37,249 nt of DNA from Bacteroidales bacterium UBA5349 (GCA_002410065.1 DHQB01000022.1:2975-40223); one strand, 5' to 3'; shown: positions 18,601 to 25,732, counted from the first letter of the stretch. The notes: generated from the sequence alone by a model not told the origin. Numbers and translations: made by a program.

Positions 18601-19471
18601 TTGTACCAGAATCAACAACATCATCAATATGCTCATTTTCAAGGATTATTTCCCTATCAAGGATTATCTCATTCCTTTCAATGGAAACTACTTCTCCAGT
18701 ATCCTCATCAACAAAATCTTCAACCCATGATTTTAGAACCCTTGCAGCCAAACGTCTGCCAACAAATTTCTTTAGGTTAGCTTTCGATACCTTGATCTCA
18801 TCGGCTAATCCAAATATTTCGAGAATGTCTTTATCTCCCTCAAAACCAATTGCTCTTAGAAGGGTCGTTACGGGTAGTTTTTTCTTTCGATCGATATAGG
18901 CATACATCACATTGTTGATGTCTGTTGCAAATTCGATCCAAGATCCTTTAAATGGGATAATTCTAGCTGAATACAACTTAGTACCGTTGGCGTGAAGGCT
19001 TTGCCCGAAGAAAACGCCAGGAGAACGGTGAAGTTGGGATACTACAACCCTTTCGGCTCCATTGATTACAAAGGTGCCTCGTGGGGTCATATAAGGAATT
19101 GTACCCAAGTAAACGTCCTGAAGCACAGTATCAAAATCCTCGTGCTCGGGGTCGGTACAATAAAGTTTTAGTTTAGCCTTTAGCGGTACGCTAAAAGTTA
19201 ACCCACGGTCAATCGACTCTTCGATAGAGTAACGTGGTGGGTCGATATAATAATCGATAAACTCGAGCACAAAGTTGTTCCGAGTGTCGGTTATGGGAAA
19301 GTTTTCAGCAAAAATCCTGTGTAAACCTTCCTTTTTGCGTTCCTCAACTGAAGAACCGAATTTAAAAAACTCACCAAATGATTTTAACTGAATATCCAGA
19401 AAGTCAGGATAATCGAACTGATTCTTTGTTTTGGCGAATGATATTCTTTTGTTTGCTGTATCTGAGGACAT
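15656..19471 (-). CDS. rpoB: DNA-directed RNA polymerase subunit beta
   Basis: The 1271-residue beta subunit of RNA polymerase. The rifampicin-binding region is intact and of sensitive type around residues 464-496: 'LSQFMDQTNPLAEMTHKRR' keeps the Asp and His equivalent to E. coli D516 and H526, and 'RLSALGPGGLSRERAGFE' keeps the S531 equivalent. 'HYGRLCPIETPEGPNIGLI' and the C-terminal 'GGQRFGEMEVWALEAFGA' are classical. It follows rplL across a 99-nt gap that contains a terminator-like hairpin, and is co-oriented with rpoC. Confidence 0.99.
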   Translation of the reverse strand: MSSDTANKRISFAKTKNQFDYPDFLDIQLKSFGEFFKFGSSVEERKKEGLHRIFAENFPITDTRNNFVLEFIDYYIDPPRYSIEESIDRGLTFSVPLKAKLKLYCTDPEHEDFDTVLQDVYLGTIPYMTPRGTFVINGAERVVVSQLHRSPGVFFGQSLHANGTKLYSARIIPFKGSWIEFATDINNVMYAYIDRKKKLPVTTLLRAIGFEGDKDILEIFGLADEIKVSKANLKKFVGRRLAARVLKSWVEDFVDEDTGEVVSIERNEIILDREIILENEHIDDVVDSGTKTILLHKEDHNISDYAIIYNTLHKDPCNSEKEAVVHIYRQLRNSEPPDEATARDVIDKLFFSDKRYDLGEVGRYRINKKLNLNTEIDVKVLTKEDIIEIIKYLIELINSKADVDDIDHLSNRRVRTVGEQLGNQFSVGLARMARTIRERMNVRDNEVFTPIDLINAKTLSSVINSFFGTNQLSQFMDQTNPLAEMTHKRRLSALGPGGLSRERAGFEVRDVHYTHYGRLCPIETPEGPNIGLISSLCVYARINDLGFIETPYRNVEGGKVDLTNEGVLYLSAEEEEFKNIGQANAPLDDNGNFINPKVKSRLESDFPLTERDQVDMMDVAPNQIASIAASLIPFLENDDANRALMGSNMMRQAVPLIQPESPIVGTGLEGVVVRDSRVQILAEEDGVIEYVDSDEIIVKYNQTEEEQFVSFDPERKRYKLPKYKKTNQNTSVTLKPMVHKGQEVKKGQILTEGYGTQSGELALGRNLKVAFMPWKGYNFEDAIVINERLVREDVFTSVHVDEFVLEVRDTKRGVEELTADIPNVSEEATKDLDEHGMIRIGANVTPGDILIGKITPKGESDPTPEEKLLRAIFGDKAGDVKDASLKAPPSLQGVVIDKKLFSRSVKDNKKGKGSEKNLVAKLDDEFNHNVYALKEKLIEKLFFVVNGKTSQGVTDMFSQEIIPRGLKFTQKMLTEIDYLNINANKWTTDKKKNETIRKVIHNYILKYKEYDAEHKRKKFNITIGDEMPAGILQLAKVYVAKKRKIKVGDKMAGRHGNKGIVAKIVRDEDMPFLADGTPVDIVLNPLGVPSRMNLGQIYETVLGWAGEKLGVKFATPIFDGAKIDEINMYTDKAGLPRSGKTYLYDGGTGERFDQPATVGMIYMLKLGHMIDDKMHARSIGPYSLITQQPLGGKAQFGGQRFGEMEVWALEAFGASHILQEILTIKSDDVMGRAKAYESIVKGEPMPRPGIPESLNVLLHELRGLGLNVSLD

Positions 19472-19504
19472 CGCTGTAAGATTTGTTGAACCATTAATTT
19501 AAAC

Positions 19505-19542
19505 AATAAAAAGGCTTAGAGTCCTACTATGGACTCTAAACC
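19505..19542 (-). terminator. rplL-rpoB intergenic terminator or attenuator
   Basis: A 12-bp stem (19513-19524 pairing with 19531-19542, one G-U), a 6-nt loop and TTTTTATTG on the minus strand. It lies 28 nt after the rplL stop codon and before rpoB. By position it resembles the partial terminator between rplL and rpoB in E. coli, which lowers polymerase relative to ribosomal protein transcripts; that role is inferred here. Confidence 0.75.
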
Positions 19543-19570
19543 CTTAATACCTAATGCTATCAGGCTTTCT

Positions 19571-19945
19571 TTATTTAAGTTCAACTTCTGCTCCTGCTTC
19601 TTCGAGTTGTGCTTTAAGCGACTCGGCCTCTTCTTTCGAAGCGCCTTCTTTAACTGCTTTTGGAGCAGCGTCAACTAGTTCTTTAGCCTCTTTAAGACCA
19701 AGACCAGTGAGTTCCTTAACAAGTTTTACAACTTGAAGTTTTGCTCCACCTGGCGCCTTCAGAATAACATCAAAAGTGTTCTTCTCTTCAGCTACTACTT
19801 CACCACCAGCTGCAGGACCAGCTACTGCCACTGCAGCAGCAGCAGGCTCAATACCATACTCATCCTTTAGGATTTGTGCTAGTTCGTTTACTTCTTTTAC
19901 AGTAAGATTTACTAGTTCTTCTGCAAACTTCTTAAGATCTGCCAT
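19571..19945 (-). CDS. rplL: Large ribosomal subunit protein bL12 (L7/L12)
   Basis: The 124-residue acidic stalk protein that recruits translation factors to the ribosome. It shows the N-terminal dimer domain ('MADLKKFAEELVNLTVKEV'), an Ala/Gly-rich hinge (residues ~35-48) and the C-terminal factor-binding domain ('FDVILKAPGGAKLQVVKLVK', 'GLGLKEAKELVDAAPKAVKEG'). The start at 19945 is chosen because it yields the conserved N-terminus; the frame is open 12 codons further upstream but that stretch lies in the rplJ-rplL gap and is not conserved-looking. Confidence 0.98.
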   Translation of the reverse strand: MADLKKFAEELVNLTVKEVNELAQILKDEYGIEPAAAAVAVAGPAAGGEVVAEEKNTFDVILKAPGGAKLQVVKLVKELTGLGLKEAKELVDAAPKAVKEGASKEEAESLKAQLEEAGAEVELK

Positions 19946-19989
19946 TTTTTTACTTAAGGTTAATGAATTAATTCTAAACAAATTTAAAA

Positions 19990-20514
19990 TTATCCTTCTC
20001 TCTCGCTAAGGGTTTTAACCACTCCTGCAAGGATATTTGGTGCTGATTGTAGTTGAGATACAACTGTTTTAACTGGTGACTGCAGAAGGGCAATAACGTC
20101 AGCAATAAGCTCGTTTTTGCTCTTAAGGTTAGCCAGCGCATTCAGTTGATTGTCGCCCGTATAGATCGACTCTTCTACAAACGCAGCCTTTAGTACTGGT
20201 TTTTCGCTTTTTTTACGAAAATCTTTGATAAGCTTAGCGGGTACATTACCTACTTCACAAAACATGATGGAGGTAGATCCCTTCAGGGTATCAAACAGGG
20301 GTGAGAAATCTGCCTTCCCACACTTCTCGAGTGCTTTCTTCAGAAGGGTGTTCTTCACCACTACCAACTTAATCTCCTTATCGAAACATTTACGACGTAA
20401 TATGCTGGTATCAGCAGCATTCAACGTTGAGGTATCGGTAAGGTAAAAGTGAGGGTACTGATTGAATTGCTCTGTAAGCGTATCAATAATTACATTCTTT
20501 TCTTCCCTTCTCAT
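19990..20514 (-). CDS. rplJ: Large ribosomal subunit protein uL10
   Basis: A 174-residue protein that anchors L12 dimers to the 50S stalk base and, in other bacteria, autoregulates this operon. Visible family features are the N-terminal 'MRREEKNVIIDTLTEQF', 'LVVVKNTLLKKALEKCG' and a C-terminal helix that binds L12. It lies 27 nt after rplA. No room remains upstream for a long L10 leader, so control probably acts at the whole-operon level or within rplA. Confidence 0.97.
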   Translation of the reverse strand: MRREEKNVIIDTLTEQFNQYPHFYLTDTSTLNAADTSILRRKCFDKEIKLVVVKNTLLKKALEKCGKADFSPLFDTLKGSTSIMFCEVGNVPAKLIKDFRKKSEKPVLKAAFVEESIYTGDNQLNALANLKSKNELIADVIALLQSPVKTVVSQLQSAPNILAGVVKTLSEREG

Positions 20515-20541
20515 GGTAATTGGGTCTCTATTGCGTTATTA

Positions 20542-21240
20542 CTACTTGTCCGAGATCGATTTTGGATCGATTTCAATACCTAGGCTCATAGTGCTAGAAA
20601 GGTAAATACTTTTAATGTAAGTACCCTTAGCAGCTGATGGTTTGAGTTTAACAATTGTTTGAATAAACTCGAAGGCATTGTCTACCAATTTTTCGGGCTC
20701 GAATGAAACCTTTCCAATTGAGGTGTGAACGATACCGAACTTATCAACTTTAAAGTCGATTTTACCTGCCTTAACCTCAGTAACGGCCTTATCCACATCC
20801 ATGGTTACGGTTCCGCTTTTGGGGTTTGGCATAAGTCCACGAGGTCCTAGAATACGTCCTAGAGCACCAATTTTAGGCATGACGGTTGGCATAGTGATGA
20901 TAACATCAATATCAGTCCAACCACCTTTAATCTTCTCTACATACTCATCTAGTCCTACGTAGTCGGCACCTGCTGCTTTTGCAGCCTCCTCCTTATCGGG
21001 GGTACACAGTACAAGAACGCGAACAGACTTACCTGTACCATGAGGGAGAGTTACAACACCACGTACCATTTGGTTGGCCTTTCTGGGGTCAACACCTAGG
21101 CGGATATCGATGTCTACTGAGGCATCGAATTTGGTGTAGCTGATCTCCTTCACTAGTTTGGCAGCCTCCGCAAGCTTATACTGCTTCTCGGTTTCTACTT
21201 TCGACAACGCAAGTTTTTGATTCTTGGTCAATTTTGTCAT
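20542..21240 (-). CDS. rplA: Large ribosomal subunit protein uL1
   Basis: A 232-residue L1 stalk protein that binds 23S rRNA and helps release deacylated tRNA. The diagnostic block 'LGRILGPRGLMPNPKSGTVT' and the tail 'IKSIYLSSTMSLGIEIDPKS' are present. It is 21 nt downstream of rplK in the same operon; the family often represses rplK-rplA translation through a leader mimic, which I cannot confirm here. Confidence 0.98.
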   Translation of the reverse strand: MTKLTKNQKLALSKVETEKQYKLAEAAKLVKEISYTKFDASVDIDIRLGVDPRKANQMVRGVVTLPHGTGKSVRVLVLCTPDKEEAAKAAGADYVGLDEYVEKIKGGWTDIDVIITMPTVMPKIGALGRILGPRGLMPNPKSGTVTMDVDKAVTEVKAGKIDFKVDKFGIVHTSIGKVSFEPEKLVDNAFEFIQTIVKLKPSAAKGTYIKSIYLSSTMSLGIEIDPKSISDK

Positions 21241-21261
21241 CTCGCTAAAAGAGGTTAAATG

Positions 21262-21702
21262 TTACTTACCTGGAAATTCTCCGGCAACTGCTATGCCCAT
21301 ACTTCGGGCAGTTCCAGCCACCATTTTCATAGCCGATTCCATGGTAAAACAGTTCAGGTCGGGCATTTTATCCTGAGCAATCTCCCGTACTTGATCCCAC
21401 GTAACCGAAGCAACTTTCTTTCGGTTGGGCTCTGGTGAACCGCTCTTCTGCTTTGATACTTCAAGCAGCTGAACAGCTACAGGTGGGGTTTTCACGATAA
21501 AGTCAAACGACTTATCGGAATATACGGTAATAATCACGGGGAGTACTTTCCCAGCCTGACCTTGGGTTCTGCTATTAAATTGCTTGCAGAACTCCATGAT
21601 GTTAACCCCCTTCGAGCCGAGTGCGGGACCAACGGGAGGTGAAGGATTTGCTGCACCACCCTTTATCTGTAATTTAATTAATCCGGCAACTTCTTTAGCC
21701 AT
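21262..21702 (-). CDS. rplK: Large ribosomal subunit protein uL11
   Basis: A 146-residue protein of the GTPase-associated centre, needed for RelA activation in bacteria that have it. The N-terminal 'GLIKLQIKGGAANPSPPVGP' and 'ALGSKGVNIMEFCKQFN' and the C-terminal rRNA-binding 'AMKMVAGTARSMGIAV' are present. It lies 23 nt after nusG. Confidence 0.98.
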   Translation of the reverse strand: MAKEVAGLIKLQIKGGAANPSPPVGPALGSKGVNIMEFCKQFNSRTQGQAGKVLPVIITVYSDKSFDFIVKTPPVAVQLLEVSKQKSGSPEPNRKKVASVTWDQVREIAQDKMPDLNCFTMESAMKMVAGTARSMGIAVAGEFPGK

Positions 21703-21725
21703 AATGCTTTAGCTCTTAACAGTTA

Positions 21726-22277
21726 TTACTCTTTTTCGACTTGCATAAAGCTGAGCTCCAACGGAGTTTTTCGGCCAAAAATTTTGACCATTACCTTCAG
21801 CTTCTTCTTTTCCTCATTCACTTCTTCGATGATTCCAGAGAAAGAGTTAAACGGACCATCGATCACTTTCACTGTTTCACCAACAAAGAAGGGAATGTTA
21901 ATCTCCTCATCACTCTCGGCTAGCTCGTCAACCCTACCTAGGATTCGATTTGCTTCCGAAGGGCGCAATGGGATAGGTTCGCCTGTTTTTGGATCTCCCA
22001 AAAACCCTATCACATTTGGCATATCCTTTAGGAGATGCTGGATTTCACCGATCTGAGATGCTTCGATTAAAACATAGCCAGGATAGAAGACCCTTTCTTT
22101 GCTTACCTTTTTTCCATTACGAATTTGGTAAACCTTTTCAGTAGGTATAAGTACTTGCGAAATGATATCATTGAGGCTTTGTTGCCTCTTAATCTCATTG
22201 TCGATATACTCTTTTACCTTTTTCTCCTTCCCACCAATGGCACGTAAAACATACCATTTCTTAACGCTTTGTTCCAT
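21726..22277 (-). CDS. nusG: Transcription termination/antitermination factor NusG
   Basis: A 183-residue NusG that binds RNA polymerase near the clamp and links it to Rho or the ribosome. The NGN domain starts 'KKWYVLRAIGGKEKKVKEYI' and includes 'VFYPGYVLIEA'. The C-terminal KOW domain is 'VGETVKVIDGPFNSFSGIIE'. The 18-nt gap from secE contains AAAGGAAT, a weak Shine-Dalgarno-like stretch. Confidence 0.97.
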   Translation of the reverse strand: MEQSVKKWYVLRAIGGKEKKVKEYIDNEIKRQQSLNDIISQVLIPTEKVYQIRNGKKVSKERVFYPGYVLIEASQIGEIQHLLKDMPNVIGFLGDPKTGEPIPLRPSEANRILGRVDELAESDEEINIPFFVGETVKVIDGPFNSFSGIIEEVNEEKKKLKVMVKIFGRKTPLELSFMQVEKE

Positions 22278-22295
22278 CGAAATTCCTTTCAGGTT

Positions 22296-22487
22296 TTAAT
22301 GCATCAGTCGGTAAATAAAATCCATCACGTTCTCAAAGGATATATCCATGAGAAATATCACAAGTGCAATTATTAGGGAAGCGATCATTACTATTAATGC
22401 ACTGGATTGAAGATCTTTCCACGTTGGCCACGATACTTTGTGGACTAGCTCTGTGTATACTTCCTGAAGGTATGCTTTAATTCTCAT
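22296..22487 (-). CDS. secE: Preprotein translocase subunit SecE
   Basis: A 63-residue single-span SecE that clamps SecY in the translocon. The amphipathic helix with 'ELVHKVSWPTWKDLQSSA' precedes one transmembrane segment (~29-48, 'ALIVMIASLIIALVIFLMDI'). It sits between tRNA-Trp (19 nt upstream) and nusG, the usual bacterial order. Confidence 0.96.
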   Translation of the reverse strand: MRIKAYLQEVYTELVHKVSWPTWKDLQSSALIVMIASLIIALVIFLMDISFENVMDFIYRLMH

Positions 22488-22506
22488 ATGAATTGTACTT
22501 TTGTTG

Positions 22507-22579
22507 CACGGGAGGAGCGACTCGAACGCCCGACACCTGGTTTTGGAGACCAGTGCTCTACCAACTGAGCTACACCCGT
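22507..22579 (-). tRNA. tRNA-Trp (CCA)
   Basis: A 73-nt cloverleaf on the minus strand with anticodon loop CTCCAAA (anticodon CCA), T loop TTCGAGT, discriminator G and no encoded 3' CCA. One U-U mismatch lies in the acceptor stem. It is placed between tuf and secE. Confidence 0.97.
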
Positions 22580-22581
22580 GT

Positions 22582-22620
22582 ATAAATGTTTACCCACCCA
22601 TGAGGCGGGTAAACATTTAT
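22582..22620 (-). other. Strong hairpin between tuf and tRNA-Trp
   Basis: A 14-bp perfect stem (ATAAATGTTTACCC at 22582-22595 pairing with 22607-22620) with an 11-nt loop. It starts 9 nt after the tuf stop codon and ends 2 nt before tRNA-Trp. On the transcribed strand no T run follows, so it is more likely an RNase processing or 3'-end protecting structure than a terminator. Confidence 0.7.
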
Positions 22621-22629
22621 GAAATATTA

Positions 22630-23817
22630 CTACTCTACTATTTCAATTACCTGACCAGCACCAACAGTACGTCCACCTTCGCGAATTGCGAAACGAAGAC
22701 CTTGGTTGATTGCTACAGGGTAGATAAGCTTAACAGTAATGGTTACGTTATCACCAGGCATTACCATCTCAACACCTTCTGGAAGTTGAATCTCACCAGT
22801 TATGTCAAGTGTACGTAGGTAAAACTGTGGGCGATAGTTATTGTGGAAAGGAGTGTGACGTCCACCCTCTTCTTTCTTCAATACATAAACCTCTGCTTTG
22901 AATAAAGTGTGAGGCTTAATTGAGTTTGGCTTAGCAAGAACCATTCCGCGCTTAATCTCATTCTTATCAACACCGCGAAGTAGAAGACCAACGTTATCAC
23001 CAGCTTCACCGCGATCAAGAATCTTACGGAACATCTCAACACCTGTACAAACGGTTTTACGTTTCTCAACACCAAGACCAATCAACTCAATCTCGTCACC
23101 AGTGTTAACTACTCCTGTTTCAATTCTACCAGTTGCAACTGTTCCACGTCCAGTAATTGAGAACACGTCCTCAACAGGGAGTAGGAATGGTTTTTCGTTT
23201 TCACGTGGAGGAATTGGAATGTAGTTGTCAACTGCATCCATAAGTTCCATAACCTTATCAACCCACTTCTCTTCTCCGTTTAGTCCGCCTAATGCAGAAC
23301 CGCGAATAACAGGAGCATTATCTCCATCGAAGTTATAGAAACTTAATAGTTCGCGCACTTCCATTTCTACTAGTTCTAGCATCTCCTCGTCGTCAACCAT
23401 ATCACACTTGTTTAGGAAAACAACCAAACGAGGTACGTTTACCTGACGTGCAAGTAGGATGTGCTCACGAGTTTGAGGCATAGGACCATCAGTAGCAGCA
23501 ACTACAATGATAGCTCCGTCCATTTGAGCAGCACCAGTAACCATGTTCTTTACGTAGTCAGCGTGACCTGGACAGTCAACGTGAGCATAGTGACGGTTAG
23601 CAGTTGAATACTCAACGTGAGAAGTGTTAATAGTGATACCCCTTTCTTTTTCTTCGGGTGCATTGTCGATAGAGTCGAACGAACGAAACTCGGAAAGACC
23701 TTTATCATGCAGAATCTTAGTGATAGCTGCAGTAAGAGTGGTCTTACCATGGTCTACGTGACCAATGGTTCCAATGTTTACGTGAGGTTTCGACCTATCA
23801 AATTTTTCTTTTGCCAT
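22630..23817 (-). CDS. tuf: Elongation factor Tu
   Basis: The 395-residue GTPase that carries aminoacyl-tRNA to the ribosome. G1 is 'GHVDHGKT' (residues 19-26), G2 'RGITINTSHVEY', G3 'DCPGHADYVKNM' and G4 'NKCDM'. Domains 2 and 3 follow with 'RGTVATGRIETG' and the C-terminal 'GRTVGAGQVIEIVE'. It lies downstream of four tRNA genes and upstream of tRNA-Trp and secE. Only one copy is present in this window. Confidence 0.99.
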   Translation of the reverse strand: MAKEKFDRSKPHVNIGTIGHVDHGKTTLTAAITKILHDKGLSEFRSFDSIDNAPEEKERGITINTSHVEYSTANRHYAHVDCPGHADYVKNMVTGAAQMDGAIIVVAATDGPMPQTREHILLARQVNVPRLVVFLNKCDMVDDEEMLELVEMEVRELLSFYNFDGDNAPVIRGSALGGLNGEEKWVDKVMELMDAVDNYIPIPPRENEKPFLLPVEDVFSITGRGTVATGRIETGVVNTGDEIELIGLGVEKRKTVCTGVEMFRKILDRGEAGDNVGLLLRGVDKNEIKRGMVLAKPNSIKPHTLFKAEVYVLKKEEGGRHTPFHNNYRPQFYLRTLDITGEIQLPEGVEMVMPGDNVTITVKLIYPVAINQGLRFAIREGGRTVGAGQVIEIVE

Positions 23818-23881
23818 GACTCCAGTTTGTTAAATTATTAGATTTAAAAGATAGATTGTCGAGAAAAAATGATAGTGTTTG

Positions 23882-23953
<72 letters not shown>

Positions 23954-23963
23954 TTTTGGTTAG

Positions 23964-24036
23964 AGCGGGAGACGAGACTCGAACTCGCGACCCTCAGCTT
24001 GGAAGGCTGATGCTCTACCAACTGAGCTACTCCCGC
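23964..24036 (-). tRNA. tRNA-Gly (UCC)
   Basis: A 73-nt cloverleaf on the minus strand, anticodon loop CTTCCAA (anticodon UCC), acceptor GCGGGAG pairing with CTCCCGC. No encoded CCA. It lies 10 nt upstream of tRNA-Thr(GGU). Confidence 0.97.
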
Positions 24037-24052
24037 CTAAATACCAAAAAAG

Positions 24053-24135
24053 TGGGGAGAGCAGGATTCGAACCTACGAAGGCATACGCCAGCAGATTTA
24101 CAGTCTGCCCCAGTTGGCCACTTTGGTATCTCCCC
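24053..24135 (-). tRNA. tRNA-Tyr (GUA)
   Basis: An 83-nt class II tRNA on the minus strand with a long variable arm, anticodon GUA in CTGTAAA, acceptor GGGGAGA pairing with TCTCCCC, discriminator A. A short T run follows its 3' end. Confidence 0.97.
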
Positions 24136-24175
24136 AAATAACTCATAAAGTAAAAGAACACTAAACATTTTTTTG

Positions 24176-24249
24176 AGCCGATGGAGGGATTCGAACCCCC
24201 GACCTGCTGATTACAAATCAGCTGCTCTGACCAACTGAGCTACATCGGC
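24176..24249 (-). tRNA. tRNA-Thr (UGU)
   Basis: A 74-nt cloverleaf on the minus strand, anticodon loop TTTGTAA (anticodon UGU), acceptor GCCGATG pairing with CATCGGC. It is the first gene after the promoter at 24305-24336 and differs from the second Thr tRNA mainly in the anticodon arm and T arm. Confidence 0.97.
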
Positions 24250-24304
24250 AAACCTCTTATATCTTGCTATTTCCAATGGGTTAGACCCTTCCGAAATCGG
24301 TTGG

Positions 24305-24336
24305 CAAATGTATAGATATTTTATTTACCTACCAAA
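24305..24336 (-). promoter_or_regulatory. Promoter of the tRNA-tuf-secE-nusG-rpl-rpo operon
   Basis: On the minus strand TTTG (24333-24336) is followed after exactly 20 nt by TACATTTG (24305-24312), an optimal Bacteroidota -33/-7 pair. Transcription would start about 24299, some 50 nt before tRNA-Thr(UGU). Confidence 0.8.
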
Positions 24337-24354
24337 TAAAATTTTAAATTATTC

Positions 24355-24418
24355 AAAAAAAACACCCTCTTTACCATTTAACAAACCTTAAGTGCTTGCT
24401 AATCTTGGCAAGAGGGAG
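24355..24418 (-). terminator. Probable terminator after hpf
   Basis: On the minus strand CCCTCTT (from 24416) pairs with AAGAGGG (to 24365) and is followed by eight T residues (24355-24362). The 38-nt loop contains a smaller hairpin CTTGC/GCAAG. It falls 32 nt after the hpf stop codon and ahead of the tRNA promoter. Confidence 0.65.
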
Positions 24419-24448
24419 TTTATTAGATTAATATTTAACTAATATATG

Positions 24449-24748
24449 CTATATGCTTCTTTGCTTTTCTTTGTGTTTTTTTACCTGTCTCTTCAGCACC
24501 TCTAAACACTCATCTAACGCTTCTTCAAACTTTTTTGCAGTACGGGCAACAAATAGGTCGTTGCCAGGGATTAAAAGTTTAACCTCTACTGTCTTATTCT
24601 CCTCTTCCTGAGAATTCTCAAACTTAAGGAAAACCTCGGCACCGATAATAGCATCATAAAAACGCTGCAGTTTGCTCAACTTATTGTTTACAAAGTCAAT
24701 AAGTTTCTTGTCTGCATCAAACTTAATCGATTGAATTTTTACGTTCAT
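24449..24748 (-). CDS. hpf: Ribosome hibernation-promoting factor (short HPF/RaiA family)
   Basis: A 99-residue protein that binds the decoding centre of idle 30S subunits and promotes hibernation or dimerisation. The beta-alpha-beta-beta-beta-alpha fold is visible: 'MNVKIQSIKFDADKKLIDFV', 'AEVFLKF', 'VEVKLLIPGNDLFVARTAKK' and a basic C-terminal helix 'LEVLKRQVKKHKEKQ'. It is the short form, without a long C-terminal domain. AAAGGAGG at 24758-24765 lies 9 nt before the ATG, an unusually strong Shine-Dalgarno for this genome. It follows xerC by 61 nt, probably in the same transcript. Confidence 0.92.
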   Translation of the reverse strand: MNVKIQSIKFDADKKLIDFVNNKLSKLQRFYDAIIGAEVFLKFENSQEEENKTVEVKLLIPGNDLFVARTAKKFEEALDECLEVLKRQVKKHKEKQRSI

Positions 24749-24757
24749 AGTACTTAT

Positions 24758-24765
24758 CCTCCTTT
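24758..24765 (-). promoter_or_regulatory. Strong Shine-Dalgarno of hpf
   Basis: AAAGGAGG with 9-nt spacing to the hpf ATG. Neighbouring highly expressed genes (rpoB, rpoC, rplJ, rplK) show no comparable sequence. Confidence 0.75.
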
Positions 24766-24809
24766 ATTAGTGTTTGGTGTATATATATTAAGTTGTTTGG
24801 TATAATTAG

Positions 24810-25697
24810 TCAGGCTCTTGGATGGGCCTGCTTATATGCTTTTTTAAGTCTATCTACTCCGGTATGTGTATATATTTGTGTTGCTGTAAGATTGCTGTGC
24901 CCTAAAAGTTCTTTTATTGCATTAATATCTGCTCCTTCGTCAAGCAAATGGGTTGCAAAAGTATGTCGAAGAACGTGGGGACTCTTCTTATCTAGGGGTG
25001 TGACCATCGATAGGTACTTTTTTACAATTCTGTAGACCATCTGCTGATAGGGTTTGTTTCCTGTATTAGTAACAATAAGGTATGGCATTTGGTTTACCGG
25101 TACCAACTCGTTACGCTGATCAATATACTCCTCAAGCAGTTTTGCTAGCGCTGGGTGAATAGGTATTATTCGCTCCTTCGCTCCTTTTCCTAACACTTTA
25201 ATGGTTAGCGATTGGAGGTTAACTCCATTGACCTTAAGATTGGTCATTTCGGAAACCCTCATGCCCGTATAGTAAAAAAGTTCCATTACCATCAAATCAC
25301 GCAATCCAACAAAACCAGAAGGGTACTCAATTGCGTCAATCATTTTTGATGCTTCATCTTTGGTTAAGAAGGATGGCAACTTCTGAGTTGTTTTTGGGGC
25401 AACAACCTTGGACAGCGGATTAACTGTTATGACATTATTTCTAAGCAAATAACGATAAAAACAGCGTAGCGATGATAACTTACGGTTAACAGAACGAGCA
25501 GAGAGATTGTTGCTGAGTAACGAAGAAAGCCATGCACGGATAGTGCGATGGCTCACTGATGTTAGTTCATCGATATTTGGGTTCAGACCACAAAAAGCAA
25601 AAAACTGCTGCAAATCATCACCGTATGCACGGATAGTTTGGACAGAATAATTTCGCTCAACCTGAAGATATTTAAGGAATTTTGTAAGCATATTCAT
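24810..25697 (-). CDS. xerC: Tyrosine recombinase XerC-like
   Basis: A 295-residue tyrosine recombinase, probably one partner of the chromosome-dimer resolution pair acting at dif. The N-terminal SAM-like core-binding domain begins 'MLTKFLKYLQVERNYS'. Catalytic residues are all present: R147 ('TGMRVSE'), K171 ('LGKGAKERIIP'), H241 and R244 ('HVLRHTFATHLL'), H267 ('LLGHSN') and nucleophile Y276 ('IYTHTG'). The frame is open upstream to 25763, but those 22 codons run through the rpsU terminator, so the ATG at 25697 (or 25691) is the likely start. It lies between rpsU and hpf; nothing marks it as a phage or transposon integrase. Confidence 0.92.
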   Translation of the reverse strand: MNMLTKFLKYLQVERNYSVQTIRAYGDDLQQFFAFCGLNPNIDELTSVSHRTIRAWLSSLLSNNLSARSVNRKLSSLRCFYRYLLRNNVITVNPLSKVVAPKTTQKLPSFLTKDEASKMIDAIEYPSGFVGLRDLMVMELFYYTGMRVSEMTNLKVNGVNLQSLTIKVLGKGAKERIIPIHPALAKLLEEYIDQRNELVPVNQMPYLIVTNTGNKPYQQMVYRIVKKYLSMVTPLDKKSPHVLRHTFATHLLDEGADINAIKELLGHSNLTATQIYTHTGVDRLKKAYKQAHPRA

Positions 25698-25732
25698 TGG
25701 ATGCAATATAATGAATTTATGGGGTAAATCCC

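Noticed and set aside
19946..19981. Upstream extension of rplL by 12 codons
   Set aside because: The conserved bL12 N-terminus begins at the internal Met-Ala-Asp; the extension lies in the short gap after rplJ.
22501..22818. Plus-strand open frame of 105 codons over tRNA-Trp and the 3' end of tuf
   Set aside because: Antisense to tRNA-Trp and EF-Tu, with no start context; the tuf frame is certain.
24810..25697. Integrase of a mobile element beside the tRNA cluster
   Set aside because: The recombinase sits in the conserved rpsU-xerC-hpf order, with no direct repeats of tRNA 3' ends and no cargo genes.
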